Source: Cupriavidus sp. YR651
GTDB taxonomy: Bacteria > Pseudomonadota > Gammaproteobacteria > Burkholderiales > Burkholderiaceae
Length of the DNA: 64,000 nucleotides
Reading direction: 5' to 3'
Assembly: GCF_900101625.1 (NCBI RefSeq)
Contig: NZ_FMYZ01000001.1
Location: 1,086,304 to 1,150,303 of the forward strand
Shown: positions 27,616 to 37,100 of the stretch, piece after piece
Layout of the letters: each line of letters starts with the position of its first letter
Position numbering within the stretch: the stretch's first letter is position 1
Made by a program: the position numbers and the translations under genes
Notes under the pieces: generated by a model
The model's input: the letters and a program-made list of their open reading frames with translations, nothing else
Databases searched by the model: none
Told to the model about the DNA's origin: nothing

Positions 27616-28353
27616 CTACGCGTGTTTGCCCGCAGGAACAAGGGCGGGCCCGGGCGCGGATTTGGGGTCCGGGCCGGCATGGTCTTGCGATGATGGCGCA
27701 CTGGCGGCCGCCGGCGCCAGCGCCTTGGCTGCGTCAGGCGATTGGGGTGTCCTGGAAGAGTCTTCTTCGCCGGTCGCTGCCAGCGGCGTGGCGAGGTCAG
27801 CCGTATCTGTCGTATCGGTCGTATCGGTCGGCTCGGCTGTATCCCCGGTATCGCCGATATCGGCGACATCGGCAATCCTGGCGGCTGGATTGGCGGCAGC
27901 TTCCTCGTCGAGCGGGGCAAACAGGCCCAGCGTCTCCGACTGCCGCAACTGGCGCAGCACCTCGGGCGGAATCGGGTCTGGCTTGCCGTAGTCGTCGATA
28001 TAGGTATCGAGCCCGTCCATCACATTGAAGTGCGGATCGGCAAACAGGGTTTTCAGCGCGGCGCGCTTGACGGTCTCGTCCACGCCACGTGCCACGAAGC
28101 GGGCAATGTTGTCGCCGGGCTGGAGCAGCGCGACGTCCGCCAGCGTGGGCGGCGGCGTCTCGGCGGCAACGGGAGGCTGGGCAGCCTGCGGGGCGGTTTG
28201 CGGCGCGGCTTGCGAGTTAGCTTGCGGGCCGACTTGCGGCACGGTCGCGGGGTCAGACGCCACCGGCGCTTCATCGGGCACCGGCTGCCCCTCGCGCACC
28301 GCCGCCTTGCGGCGCGACCAGCGGGACAGGAAGGTCGAGTCGGAATCGCTCAT
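27616..28353 (-). CDS. DUF3306 family protein
   Basis: A 245-residue protein that starts with the typical FLSRWSRRKAAVREG motif of DUF3306 and has the conserved core FVARGVDETVKRAALKTLFA followed by DPHFNVMDGLDTYIDDYGKP. The function of the family is unknown, but it occurs with formate dehydrogenase genes. A Gln/Ala/Pro-rich segment (residues 25-65) and an Asp/Thr repeat (GDTGDTAEPTDTTDTTDTAD) near residue 190 make much of the chain disordered. The start at 28353 fits the family; the upstream ribosome site is weak. Confidence 0.88.
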   Translation of the reverse strand: MSDSDSTFLSRWSRRKAAVREGQPVPDEAPVASDPATVPQVGPQANSQAAPQTAPQAAQPPVAAETPPPTLADVALLQPGDNIARFVARGVDETVKRAALKTLFADPHFNVMDGLDTYIDDYGKPDPIPPEVLRQLRQSETLGLFAPLDEEAAANPAARIADVADIGDTGDTAEPTDTTDTTDTADLATPLAATGEEDSSRTPQSPDAAKALAPAAASAPSSQDHAGPDPKSAPGPALVPAGKHA

Positions 28354-28385
28354 CGGAAATCGCTCATCGCCGTCGCCCCCCAGGT

Positions 28386-28961
28386 TCAGTAGCGCGCCCG
28401 CTCGTCCGGCGCCTTGAATGATTCGGGCCGGCGGCGTTTCTTGGGCTCGGGACGATAGTGCTCGTCCGTGAACGCCTGCAGCCAGTCGCGCTGCGCGGGC
28501 TCCAGCGGCACGTTTTCGACATTCTCGCCGGCATCGAGCCAGCGTCCGGCCTCGTTGTAGGACAGGGTCACCGTCACCGGGACGGGCCGCCGGCCGTCGT
28601 CGCCATCGGTGTCGCTCCCCGGATCGGGATCGCCACCGGCCTCGGGCTCGTCCGCCATACGCCACAGCACGAACCAGCATGGCGTGGTGGACGTCAGGTT
28701 GAGGTAGTAGCCCTCGCCTTCGTCGCGGAACAGGGTGACGTCATAGCCGGGATACAGCCAGCGCGCGCCGTGGCTGTCGGCGTCGAGCCGCATCGGCACG
28801 GTGCCGAATTCGCCCAGGTCCGGCAGCACCGCATCGAGTTCCCATTTCCACGGCTGCCAGCGATTGGTCAGCGCCACCTTGCGCATCACCACCGCCATCG
28901 TCACGGTGGGCCGGCCGGGGGGCGGCGTGTCAGGCGGGGAGGAACTGACCGGGGTGTCCAT
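28386..28961 (-). CDS. DUF3305 family protein
   Basis: A 191-residue protein of unknown function with the DUF3305 pattern: VVMRKVALTNRWQPWKWELD near the start and CWFVLWRM in the middle, followed by VTVTLSYNEAGRWLDAGENV. Family members are encoded beside DUF3306 and formate dehydrogenase genes, as here. It starts six bases after the mrp stop and ends 32 bases before DUF3306, which places mrp and the formate dehydrogenase accessory genes on one transcript. No signal peptide is visible, so it should be cytoplasmic. Confidence 0.88.
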   Translation of the reverse strand: MDTPVSSSPPDTPPPGRPTVTMAVVMRKVALTNRWQPWKWELDAVLPDLGEFGTVPMRLDADSHGARWLYPGYDVTLFRDEGEGYYLNLTSTTPCWFVLWRMADEPEAGGDPDPGSDTDGDDGRRPVPVTVTLSYNEAGRWLDAGENVENVPLEPAQRDWLQAFTDEHYRPEPKKRRRPESFKAPDERARY

Positions 28962-28967
28962 GGCGCC

Positions 28968-30056
28968 TCAGGTGTTCTGGACGACGATGCTCGGGAACTT
29001 GTTGGTCATGTCCCGCGCCTTGTCAGCTACCTTGATGGCCACCTTGCGCGCGACTTCGCGGTAGATCGCGGAGATCGGGCTGTCCGGGTCGGCCACCACG
29101 GTCGGGCGGCCCGAATCGGCCTGTTCGCGGATCGACAGGTTCAGCGGCAGGCTGCCCAGCAGGTCCACGCCATACTCGGCGCTCATCTTGTCGCCGCCGC
29201 CTTCGCCGAAGATGTGCTCGACGTGGCCGCAGTTCGGGCAGCAGTAAACCGCCATGTTCTCGACGATGCCGAGGATGGGAATGCCCACTTTCTCAAACAT
29301 CTTGAGGCCCTTCTTGGCGTCCAGCAGCGCGATGTCCTGCGGCGTGGTCACGATCACGGCACCCGTGACGGGCACCTTCTGCGACAACGTGAGCTGGATA
29401 TCGCCGGTGCCCGGCGGCATGTCGACGATCAGGTAGTCCAGGTCGTGCCAGTTGGTCTGGCGCAGCAGCTGTTCCAGCGCCGAGGTGACCATCGGACCGC
29501 GCCACACCATCGGATTGTCCTGTTCGATCAGGAAGCCGATGGAATTGGCCTGCAGGCCGTGGCCCTCCAGCGGCTCCATGGTCTGGCCGTCGGCCGATTC
29601 GGGGCGGCCATCGATGCCCAGCATCATGGGCAGGCTCGGGCCGTAGATGTCGGCGTCCAGCATGCCGACGCGGGCGCCTTCCGCGGACAGGGCCAGCGCG
29701 AGGTTTACCGCCGTGGTGGACTTGCCGACGCCGCCCTTGCCCGATGCCACGGCAATCACATTTTTGACGCCCGTCAGCAGCTTGACGCCGCGCTGGACGG
29801 CATGCGCGACGATCTTCATCGATACCGTCACGCTGACATTGGTGACGCCCGGCAAATTGCGCAGCGCACCAATGACAAGCTTGCGGATCGGTTCCAGCTG
29901 GCTCTTGCCTGGATACCCGAGTTCCACTTCCAAGGAGACGTCGCCGCCATCGACCCGCACGTTGCGGGCCGACCGCGTGGAAACGAGGTCCCTGCCCGTG
30001 TTGGGATCGATCACGGTGCGCAGGGCTTCGGTTACCTGTTCAATGGTGAGGCTCAA
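28968..30056 (-). CDS. mrp: Mrp/ApbC iron-sulfur cluster carrier ATPase
   Basis: A 362-residue cytoplasmic P-loop ATPase that carries Fe-S clusters to target proteins. It has an N-terminal MIP18-like domain (residues ~1-90), the deviant Walker A ASGKGGVGKSTTAVNLALAL, the DADIYGPSLPMMLG motif, LDYLIVDMPPGTGD, and the C-terminal CxxC motif in CCPNCGH. It is the first gene of the - strand block that leads into the formate dehydrogenase genes, so it could serve their many Fe-S subunits. It is divergent from the OmpA-type lipoprotein gene, and metG lies just beyond that. Confidence 0.96.
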   Translation of the reverse strand: MSLTIEQVTEALRTVIDPNTGRDLVSTRSARNVRVDGGDVSLEVELGYPGKSQLEPIRKLVIGALRNLPGVTNVSVTVSMKIVAHAVQRGVKLLTGVKNVIAVASGKGGVGKSTTAVNLALALSAEGARVGMLDADIYGPSLPMMLGIDGRPESADGQTMEPLEGHGLQANSIGFLIEQDNPMVWRGPMVTSALEQLLRQTNWHDLDYLIVDMPPGTGDIQLTLSQKVPVTGAVIVTTPQDIALLDAKKGLKMFEKVGIPILGIVENMAVYCCPNCGHVEHIFGEGGGDKMSAEYGVDLLGSLPLNLSIREQADSGRPTVVADPDSPISAIYREVARKVAIKVADKARDMTNKFPSIVVQNT

Positions 30057-30408
30057 GACAGACTCCGCTTCTTTTATCAGTCAATGGGGATGAGGCGCGT
30101 AATGTAGCAAAGTATGGAGCAGCAGCCAGCAGTGTGCCGCAGCGCGGTGAGTCCCCCTGTGCAGAGTGGGGAATTACAGACATTTACATCTCTCACATTC
30201 TCGCGCTTGTGCGCGTCCCGCCATATCCCTATTGTAGTGCGCTTGCGTCCGGCGACCCCATGGCCGGCTGTCACCCGCGGGGCCATCCCGCGCGTTTTTA
30301 CAGGCATGATGAAACTTGTCGGCCTGATCCGCGCCCTGCGGCCGGAAGCAGTTACCATGCGGTATGCCGTCGGCAGAACATTTACAGGATTCACCAGAAG
30401 GAGAAAGC
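30057..30408. other. Divergent promoter region, mrp / OmpA lipoprotein
   Basis: This 352-base gap is less GC-rich than its surroundings and must hold promoters for mrp and for the OmpA-type gene. I see no gene, RNA or strong repeat in it, and no -35/-10 pair good enough to mark. Confidence 0.5.
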
Positions 30409-31044
30409 ATGAAATTCAAGTTCGTCACCGTCTCGCTCGTCGCAGCTGCGGCACTGGCGGGTTGCGCCACTGAACAGCAAACGAACACGGCGGTCGGTAC
30501 CGGCGTAGGCGCAGCCGTGGGTGCCGGACTGGGTAACCTGATCGGCGGCAACTCCACCGGGACGCTGATCGGGGCGGCAGTGGGCGGTGCAGTGGGCGGC
30601 ACCACCGGCTACAACTGGAACGCCATCCGCGGCAAGCTGAACAAGGACACGGCCGGCACGGGCACCCAGATCACCGAACAGCCGGATGGATCACTCAAGG
30701 TGAACATTCCGAGCCAGGTGACCTTCGACACCGACAGCTCGACGATCAAGCCGTCGTTCCGCGGCGTGCTGGACCAGGTGGCCCAGACGCTGGGTCAGCA
30801 TCAGGATGTGGTGGCTAACGTCGTCGGCCATACCGACAGCACCGGCAATCCGAGCTACAACCTGCAACTTTCGCAGCGCCGCGCCCAGAGCGTGGCGTCG
30901 TACCTGGGTGATCGCGGCGTCGCACGCAACCGCCTGACCGCCGAGGGCCGCGGCCAGACCCAGCCCGTCGCGGACAACGCCTCCGAGGCCGGACGCACCC
31001 AAAATCGCCGCGTCGAAATTTTCTTGAAACCAATTCAGGGATGA
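30409..31044 (+). CDS. OmpA-family lipoprotein with glycine zipper
   Basis: A 211-residue outer-membrane lipoprotein. The signal ends in the lipobox LAGC (C19). Residues ~28-75 are a glycine-zipper segment (GTGVGAAVGAGLGNLIGG) that could insert in a membrane, and the C-terminal OmpA domain includes VVGHTDSTGNPSYNLQLSQR and AEGRGQTQPVADNASEAGRT, which bind peptidoglycan. The architecture is that of E. coli YiaD. AGAAGGAGA precedes the start. It probably ties the outer membrane to the cell wall. It stands alone and is followed by an inverted repeat and a terminator. Confidence 0.93.
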   Translation: MKFKFVTVSLVAAAALAGCATEQQTNTAVGTGVGAAVGAGLGNLIGGNSTGTLIGAAVGGAVGGTTGYNWNAIRGKLNKDTAGTGTQITEQPDGSLKVNIPSQVTFDTDSSTIKPSFRGVLDQVAQTLGQHQDVVANVVGHTDSTGNPSYNLQLSQRRAQSVASYLGDRGVARNRLTAEGRGQTQPVADNASEAGRTQNRRVEIFLKPIQG

Positions 31045-31059
31045 GCTGGTCATACAGTT

Positions 31060-31121
31060 CAGGTACCGCTTGCCACCGTTGCTGGCTCGCGATGGGTGGC
31101 TGACCTCCCGGGCGGTACCTG
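31060..31121. repeat. Inverted repeat after the OmpA lipoprotein gene
   Basis: CAGGTACCGC at 31060-31069 pairs exactly with GCGGTACCTG at 31112-31121, and an inner GCCACC/GGTGGC pair (31072-31077 with 31095-31100) continues the structure. It lies 15 bases after the stop codon and may be an mRNA-end structure or a protein site. Confidence 0.55.
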
Positions 31122-31151
31122 ATTTCTCCTCCTTTTCCGTTGTGGAAAGCT

Positions 31152-31180
31152 GCGCCGGTGCTTCACCGGCGCTTTTTTTT
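31152..31180 (+). terminator. Rho-independent terminator of the OmpA lipoprotein gene
   Basis: A perfect 9-bp stem (31152-31160 with 31164-31172), a 3-base loop and eight T residues make this one of the clearest terminators in the window. It lies about 107 bases after the stop codon. Confidence 0.95.
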
Positions 31181-31361
31181 GCGCGTCCGCTTTGTTGCAT
31201 GCCGACATTTGCCGGGCGACGGGCCGTCGCGCATGCCACGGATTTCAGCCGGATCGGCGCCGAACTGGGCGCCCGCGCGCACCGCTTGCTAAAATAGCCG
31301 TTTCCCGGCCACGCAACCGGGCACGCATTTCCATCCTCCTGGCTCCTCCCTGGCTCTTTAC

Positions 31362-33428
31362 ATGACCGCACGCCGCATCCTCGTTACCTCTGCCCTGCCG
31401 TACGCCAACGGCCAGATCCACATCGGCCACCTGGTGGAGTACATCCAGACCGACATCTGGGTGCGTTTCCAGCGAATGATGGGCAACGAGGTCTACTACG
31501 TGGGCGCCGACGACACGCACGGCACCCCGGTCATGCTCCGGGCCGAAAAGGAAGGCATCACGCCCAAGCAACTGATCGACCGCGTCTGGACCGAGCACAA
31601 GCGGGATTTCGACAGCTTCCTGGTGTCGTTCGACAACTACTACAGCACCGACGCCGACGAAAACCGCCAGCTTTGCGAAAAGATCTACCTGGCGCTGAAG
31701 GATCAGGACCTGATCGCCGAACGCGATGTCGAGCAGTTCTTCGACCCGGTCAAGAACATGTTCCTGCCGGACCGCTTCATCAAGGGCGAGTGTCCGAAGT
31801 GTGGCGCCAAGGACCAATATGGCGATTCGTGTGAAGTATGCGGCACAACTTACGTGCCGACCGACCTGAAGAACCCGTACTCGGTGGTTTCCGGCGCCAC
31901 GCCGGTGCGCAAGTCGTCGACGCATTTCTTCTTCCGCCTCTCCGATCCGCGCTGCGAGACCTTCCTGCGCGAATGGGTGGCCGACCTGGCCCAGCCGGAA
32001 GCCACCAACAAGATGCAGGAATGGCTCGGAGCCGAGGGTGAGACCTCCACGCTGTCCGACTGGGACATCTCGCGCGACGCCCCGTATTTCGGCTTCGAGA
32101 TCCCGGGCGCCCCGGGCAAGTACTTCTATGTCTGGCTGGATGCCCCGATCGGCTACTACGCCAGCTTCAGGAACCTGTGCGCCGCGCGCGGCATCGACTT
32201 CGACGCCTGGGTGGGCCCGCACTCGACCGCCGAGCAGTATCACTTCATCGGCAAGGACATCCTGTACTTCCACACGCTGTTCTGGCCCGCGATGCTGAAG
32301 TTCTCCGGCTATCGCACGCCGACCAACGTGTTCGCGCACGGTTTTCTGACCGTGGATGGCGCCAAGATGAGCAAGTCGCGCGGCACTTTCATCACCGCGC
32401 AGAGCTATATCGACACCGGCATGAACCCGGAATGGCTGCGTTACTACTTTGCCGCCAAGCTCAACGCGAGCATGGAAGACCTGGACCTGAACCTGGACGA
32501 CTTCGTCGCCCGCGTGAACAGCGACCTGATCGGCAAGTATGTGAACATCGCCAGCCGCGCCGCGGGCTTCCTGGTCAAGCGCTTCGACGGCAAGGTCAGC
32601 GAGGCCGCGCTGGGCAACCCGCTGCTGGAGCAGCTGCGCGAGGCCGCCCCGCAACTGGCCGCGTTCTATGAAGGCCGCGAGTACAGCAAGGCGCTGCGCC
32701 TGGTGATGGAGTTGACCGACGCCGTCAACGCGTTTGTCGACACCAACAAGCCGTGGGAACTGGCCAAGGACGAAGCGAAGCGCGATGCGCTGCACGCCGC
32801 GTGCTCGGTGTCCCTGGAGGCCTTCCGCCTGCTGACGATCTACCTGAAGCCCGTGGTGCCGGAAATGGCGGCCGGCGTGGAACGCTTCCTGAACATCGAC
32901 CCGCTGAACTGGCGTGCGATCGACAAGCAGCTGTCCGCCGACCGTCCGGTGCAGCCGTACCAGCATCTGATGACCCGCGTGGACACCAAGCAGATCGAAG
33001 CCCTGCTGGCCGCCAACCGGGATTCGCTGCAAGCCGCCGGTGGCGCCCCCGCCGCGTCCGGCGCGCCGTCCGTCGAGCCGATCGCCGACACGATCACCAT
33101 CGACGATTTCGCCAAAATCGACCTGCGCGTGGCGAAGATCGTCGCCTGCGACCGCGTGGAGGGTTCGACCAAGCTGCTGCAACTCACGCTGGACCTGGGC
33201 GAAGGCAAGACGCGCAACGTGTTCTCCGGCATCCAGTCGGCCTACACGCCGGAGCAACTGGTGGGCAAGCTGACCGTGGTGGTCGCCAACCTGGCGCCGC
33301 GCAAGATGAAGTTCGGCATGTCCGAGGGCATGGTGCTGGCCGCATCCGCCGCCGACGAGAAGGCCGCGCCGGGGCTGTACATCCTGGAGCCGCACAGCGG
33401 CGCGGTGCCGGGAATGCGGATCCGCTAA
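31362..33428 (+). CDS. metG: Methionyl-tRNA synthetase
   Basis: Charges tRNA-Met with methionine. The 688-residue enzyme has the class I motifs NGQIHIGH (HIGH) and [11 protein letters not shown] (KMSKS), and a zinc knuckle [18 protein letters not shown] in the connective insert. The anticodon-binding helical domain follows, then a C-terminal OB-fold tRNA-binding domain beginning [20 protein letters not shown], which also mediates dimer formation. The length is the usual one for the long form. It ends in a strong shared terminator. Placement near mrp resembles the metG-mrp neighbourhood in other proteobacteria. Confidence 0.98.
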   Translation: MTARRILVTSALPYANGQIHIGHLVEYIQTDIWVRFQRMMGNEVYYVGADDTHGTPVMLRAEKEGITPKQLIDRVWTEHKRDFDSFLVSFDNYYSTDADENRQLCEKIYLALKDQDLIAERDVEQFFDPVKNMFLPDRFIKGECPKCGAKDQYGDSCEVCGTTYVPTDLKNPYSVVSGATPVRKSSTHFFFRLSDPRCETFLREWVADLAQPEATNKMQEWLGAEGETSTLSDWDISRDAPYFGFEIPGAPGKYFYVWLDAPIGYYASFRNLCAARGIDFDAWVGPHSTAEQYHFIGKDILYFHTLFWPAMLKFSGYRTPTNVFAHGFLTVDGAKMSKSRGTFITAQSYIDTGMNPEWLRYYFAAKLNASMEDLDLNLDDFVARVNSDLIGKYVNIASRAAGFLVKRFDGKVSEAALGNPLLEQLREAAPQLAAFYEGREYSKALRLVMELTDAVNAFVDTNKPWELAKDEAKRDALHAACSVSLEAFRLLTIYLKPVVPEMAAGVERFLNIDPLNWRAIDKQLSADRPVQPYQHLMTRVDTKQIEALLAANRDSLQAAGGAPAASGAPSVEPIADTITIDDFAKIDLRVAKIVACDRVEGSTKLLQLTLDLGEGKTRNVFSGIQSAYTPEQLVGKLTVVVANLAPRKMKFGMSEGMVLAASAADEKAAPGLYILEPHSGAVPGMRIR

Positions 33429-33451
33429 GCCTCTCACGCATCACCATCGAA

Positions 33452-33487
33452 AAAAACGGCGGCGCCTCCCGGGCGACCGCCGTTTTT
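33452..33487. terminator. Bidirectional terminator between metG and the BamE-like gene
   Basis: The arms AAAAACGGCGG (33452-33462) and CCGCCGTTTTT (33477-33487) form an 11-bp stem with A and T tracts on both sides, so it can stop metG transcription from the left and the lipoprotein transcript from the right. Confidence 0.92.
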
Positions 33488-33509
33488 CTTTACTCCGCGC
33501 GCCCCAGGC

Positions 33510-34097
33510 TCATCCGCCCTGCCGCTTCGACGGATCGTCGCTGCGCGACGTCGTCGTCACGGTGCCCTGATTGTCAAAATGGACGTTGAAGAACGCGCGG
33601 TCGGTTGACGATTCGAACCAGCGATAGCCCCAGACCTCCTCCTGCTTGAGCGCGAAGGCCTCCACCTTGGTGGGCTTGCCGAGCATCCGGCGGATCTGGT
33701 CCTTGTTCATGCCCGGCCGCACGCGCGCGAAATTGGCCGCGGTCAGCACCTGCTCGATGCTGCGCACGGTGCCGTCGGCGCCCGTTGTCACCATCCAGGT
33801 GGTCGCGCCCTCGGGGCCGCGCGGGTACTCCAGGCGCTTGCCGCCGTCGGCTTCCTCCCAGACGATCTCCGGCTTGCCGGCCTGACGACGAATATCCTCC
33901 TCCGTCGATTTGCCGATCTCGATGCCCTTGAACAACTGGCTGTCGGGCTTCACGCTGTTCCACGTATTGCGTGCGACGTCGCCGGCGCGCTTCATGGCTT
34001 CGTCCACTTTCTGCTGGTCGCAGCCAACCAGCGCGAGCAAGGAGGCAATCAGTCCCATGGCGAGAAGGCGTCTGCGCGACGCGTCAGTAAATGGCAT
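33510..34097 (-). CDS. BamE/SmpA-like lipoprotein downstream of tamB
   Basis: A 195-residue predicted outer-membrane lipoprotein with lipobox LVGC (C26). The mature part contains two copies of a SmpA/OmlA-like unit: GIEIGKSTEEDIRRQAGKPE followed by LEYPRG, and RVRPGMNKDQIRRMLGKPTK followed by EVWGYRW and FFNVHFDNQGTV. The second matches the (xPGMTxxQV)LGxP pattern of BamE best. The gene starts 25 bases after tamB, is preceded by TGGAG, and is the last gene of a tamA-tamB unit. A role in TAM-linked outer-membrane assembly is inferred from position and domain; it is not the canonical BamE, which is about 110 residues. Confidence 0.85.
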   Translation of the reverse strand: MPFTDASRRRLLAMGLIASLLALVGCDQQKVDEAMKRAGDVARNTWNSVKPDSQLFKGIEIGKSTEEDIRRQAGKPEIVWEEADGGKRLEYPRGPEGATTWMVTTGADGTVRSIEQVLTAANFARVRPGMNKDQIRRMLGKPTKVEAFALKQEEVWGYRWFESSTDRAFFNVHFDNQGTVTTTSRSDDPSKRQGG

Positions 34098-34122
34098 GTC
34101 AACTCCAGTTCGATAAGAACGC

Positions 34123-37100
34123 TCATCGCTTGATGGCCTCCACCGGGTCCCCGGCCGGCGCGCTGGCGGCACCGTCCGGGCTGTCCGCATCCGCCGCGCG
34201 CCGTCCGCCGGCGCCGCCCGAGAACAGGCTACTCCAGCTGCCGAAGCGGCGGTTGAACAGCACCGACAATCCGTTGATCGAGCCACCTTTGGCGATCAGC
34301 GACCAGCGGCGCGAAAACGCCCAGGTCAGTTTGACCACGTTGGACGCGGAAGTCAGGCTCTGCTCGTAGCCGACGGAAATCTGGTCGGTCACCGCCTTGC
34401 CGATGCTGACCACCTGCTGGTCGTTCAGGCCGGCCGTGGACGGACCGATCGAGAATTCGTCGATGCCGAAATGCGACACGACGCTCTTGCCGGCTTTCCC
34501 GCCGATCATGCCCAGCGCCGCGCCGCCGAGCGCGCCGCCACTGAGCTGGCGCTGCTGGCCCGCGCCAGCGCTTTCCGCACCGTAACCGAACATCAGCCAG
34601 GACAGCTTGTCTTCGTCCGGCACGTTCGGCTCGGAAACCAGGCGCACGCGCGGCAGGCGCACGGTGCCGGTGACCTCCACCCCCGCCTCCACTTCCAGGT
34701 TGCGGCGCATGGCGCGGATATTGATGTTGGGGTTGTCCACCGGGCCGTTGAAATTGATGATGCCGCGCTCGATGTTGAGCTTGCGGCCGAACGCCTCGTA
34801 CGTGCCATCGACCACGCGCACCGTGCCGGTCGCGCGCATCGGCGCCAGCGGCTCGCTCTTGATGCCGAGCTGGCCCGCGAGCAGCAGGTCCGCCCCGGCA
34901 CCACGGAAGCGGAAGTCGTTGCCGAGGTCCACCGTGACATCGATGACCGGGCTGAAGCGGCTGGCCGGCTGGGTTTCGGGCACCGGCGTGGCCGCCGTCT
35001 TCACCTCGCGCTGGTCGCTGCGGCGCACCACGACCACATCGTCGCCCAGCACCGGTGCGCCGGCCTTGGGCAGGTCAAACAAGCCACGGTCGACGCGGAA
35101 CTTGCCACGGATCACCACCTGGCGGTTCTCGTTGGCGATGCCGGCCTCGCCCGACACGATCAGCGTGCGCTCGGGGCTGGCAAACAGCTGGAGCTTGTCC
35201 GCCACGATCCTGGCCGTCAGGTTGGGATCCGCCTCGCCCAGCTTCACATTGCCCGTCGCGGTCAGCGTGCCGTCGCCACCGCGGAAGCGCACCTGCTTCA
35301 GTTCCACCGTGTTCTGGTCCAGCACCACTTGCACCACGCCGTCGGTCAGGCGGATGCCCTGGTCGTACAGCGTGATGCCGATGTCGCTGCCATCGATGGT
35401 GCCCGTCAGCAGCGGACTGCCGACCGTGCCGGCCAGCCGCAGCGCCGCCGCCAGCTTGCCGTCGAAGGCGTACTGGGGACCGGTCAGCGCTTCCAGCGAC
35501 TTCAGGCGCGGGATGTCCGCGGACACCGTGCCGCCCAGCGTGGACGCCGGACCGATCGTCAGCAGGCCCTGATCGGCCACCAGCCCCGCGGAGGCATCGA
35601 TCGCGAGCTTGCCGATCCGCGAGGAGGACGTGCCGCCGCGCAGCGTCATGCGATTGCCGGCGAACTCGGCCCGCAGCGCGGTCTCGCCGAGGCCCAGCGT
35701 GGTCCAGCCACGCCCGGCATTCACCGACGCATCGCCGCTGCGGCGACGGATCTCGGCAAACCCGGACGCGGTCTCGGCCAGATTCACGTTCCAGCTACCA
35801 TCGAGCACGAGGTCGGACCGGATCGGCGGCGCCTCGCCCGTCAGCGTCTGCATCAGCTTCAGCACATTGCCGACCTGCAGGCCGTCGAGATTGCCCTGGG
35901 TGCGGATGCGGCCGTGGTCGAACTCGAAGCCATCGACGGTGAGCGTCGCGCGATCCAGCAGCAGCCGCGCCGGGCCCAGCCGGATGTGCTGATCGGCGAC
36001 CAGCAGTTCCGTGGGCGCCGCCAGCCGCATGTTGGCCGCGCTGCGCGCTTCGAGCGTGCGGATCGTGCCGTTCCAGCCCTTGTCGCCGTGCCATCCGCCC
36101 TGCCCGGACAGCGCCAGCTGCAGCGACTGCTCGTGCAGCGTGCCGGCGGCCTTCGCGTCGAACGTGTGGCTGCCCTGCGTGCCGGAGAGATTGGCGTCCA
36201 GCGTGCGCAGGCTGGCTTGCGGCCCCTGGTAGTCGCGCGCGGAAAGTTGCGCGGACAGCGTGCCGTCCAGGCCGCCGCGCAGTTCGGCATGGCCGCTGGC
36301 GCTGGCCACCTTGTGCGGGCCGATGACCAACGCCTGCGCGCTGTAGTCGCCAACGACCTCAGGCCGCCGGAGCGTGCCCGTGATATCGGCGTCGAGCTTC
36401 GCGCGACCGGACACGCCGAATTTCAGCCGGTCGAGCTGGGGCGCGTCCACGTTGACCCTGAGGTGGTCGCCGCGCGCGCCAAAGCTGCCCCGCAGGTTGA
36501 CCTGGTTGCCCGCCATCGACAGCGACGCCTCGCTCGGCAGCAGGCGCTCCCCTTCCAGGCGCACCTTGCCGTTGCCCGTCATCGGCAGGCCGGCGTATTC
36601 GCTTTCCTGCAAGCCGAAGTCCAGTGCCACGCGCAAGACCTTTGCGAGGGAGCCCGTGGCCGTGAAGTCCGCGTTGATCCGACCCGGCGCCACCTTGGCC
36701 AGTCGCGCGGGATCGAAGTTGGCCAGCTTGCCCTTGAAGCTGAACGCTTGCGTGTCCTTGAGCCCGAGCTTGCCCTCCGCCGTCAGCGTGCCTGCACCCA
36801 GGCCCGCGCGCAGTGCCGACAGCGTGACCGATTCCTCGTCGACATGGGCGTCGGCAAACAGCTTGAGTTCGCCGCCGGCCAGGTCCAGCGCCACGCTCTG
36901 GCGGCCCGGCTCCAGCCGCAGGATCACGGGGCCCGAGAGATTGGTCGGCACCAGGCTCGTGTGGAGCGCGGCGGCGTCGAGGCGATGCACATCGAGGTCG
37001 AAGCCGCCTCGCCCCTCGTGCAGCATCCCCTGGCCGACGATTTCGGCGCGGCCGGGCAACGCGATGCGCAGGTCGCGCAGCGTCTGCGCCATCTCGCTCA

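Larger units (their letters stand above)
31045..31361. other. Intergenic region before metG
   Basis: The region holds an imperfect two-part hairpin (31060-31121), the terminator at 31152-31180 and the metG leader. I see no gene in it. The metG promoter is likely in the last 150 bases but no clear consensus is visible. Confidence 0.5.
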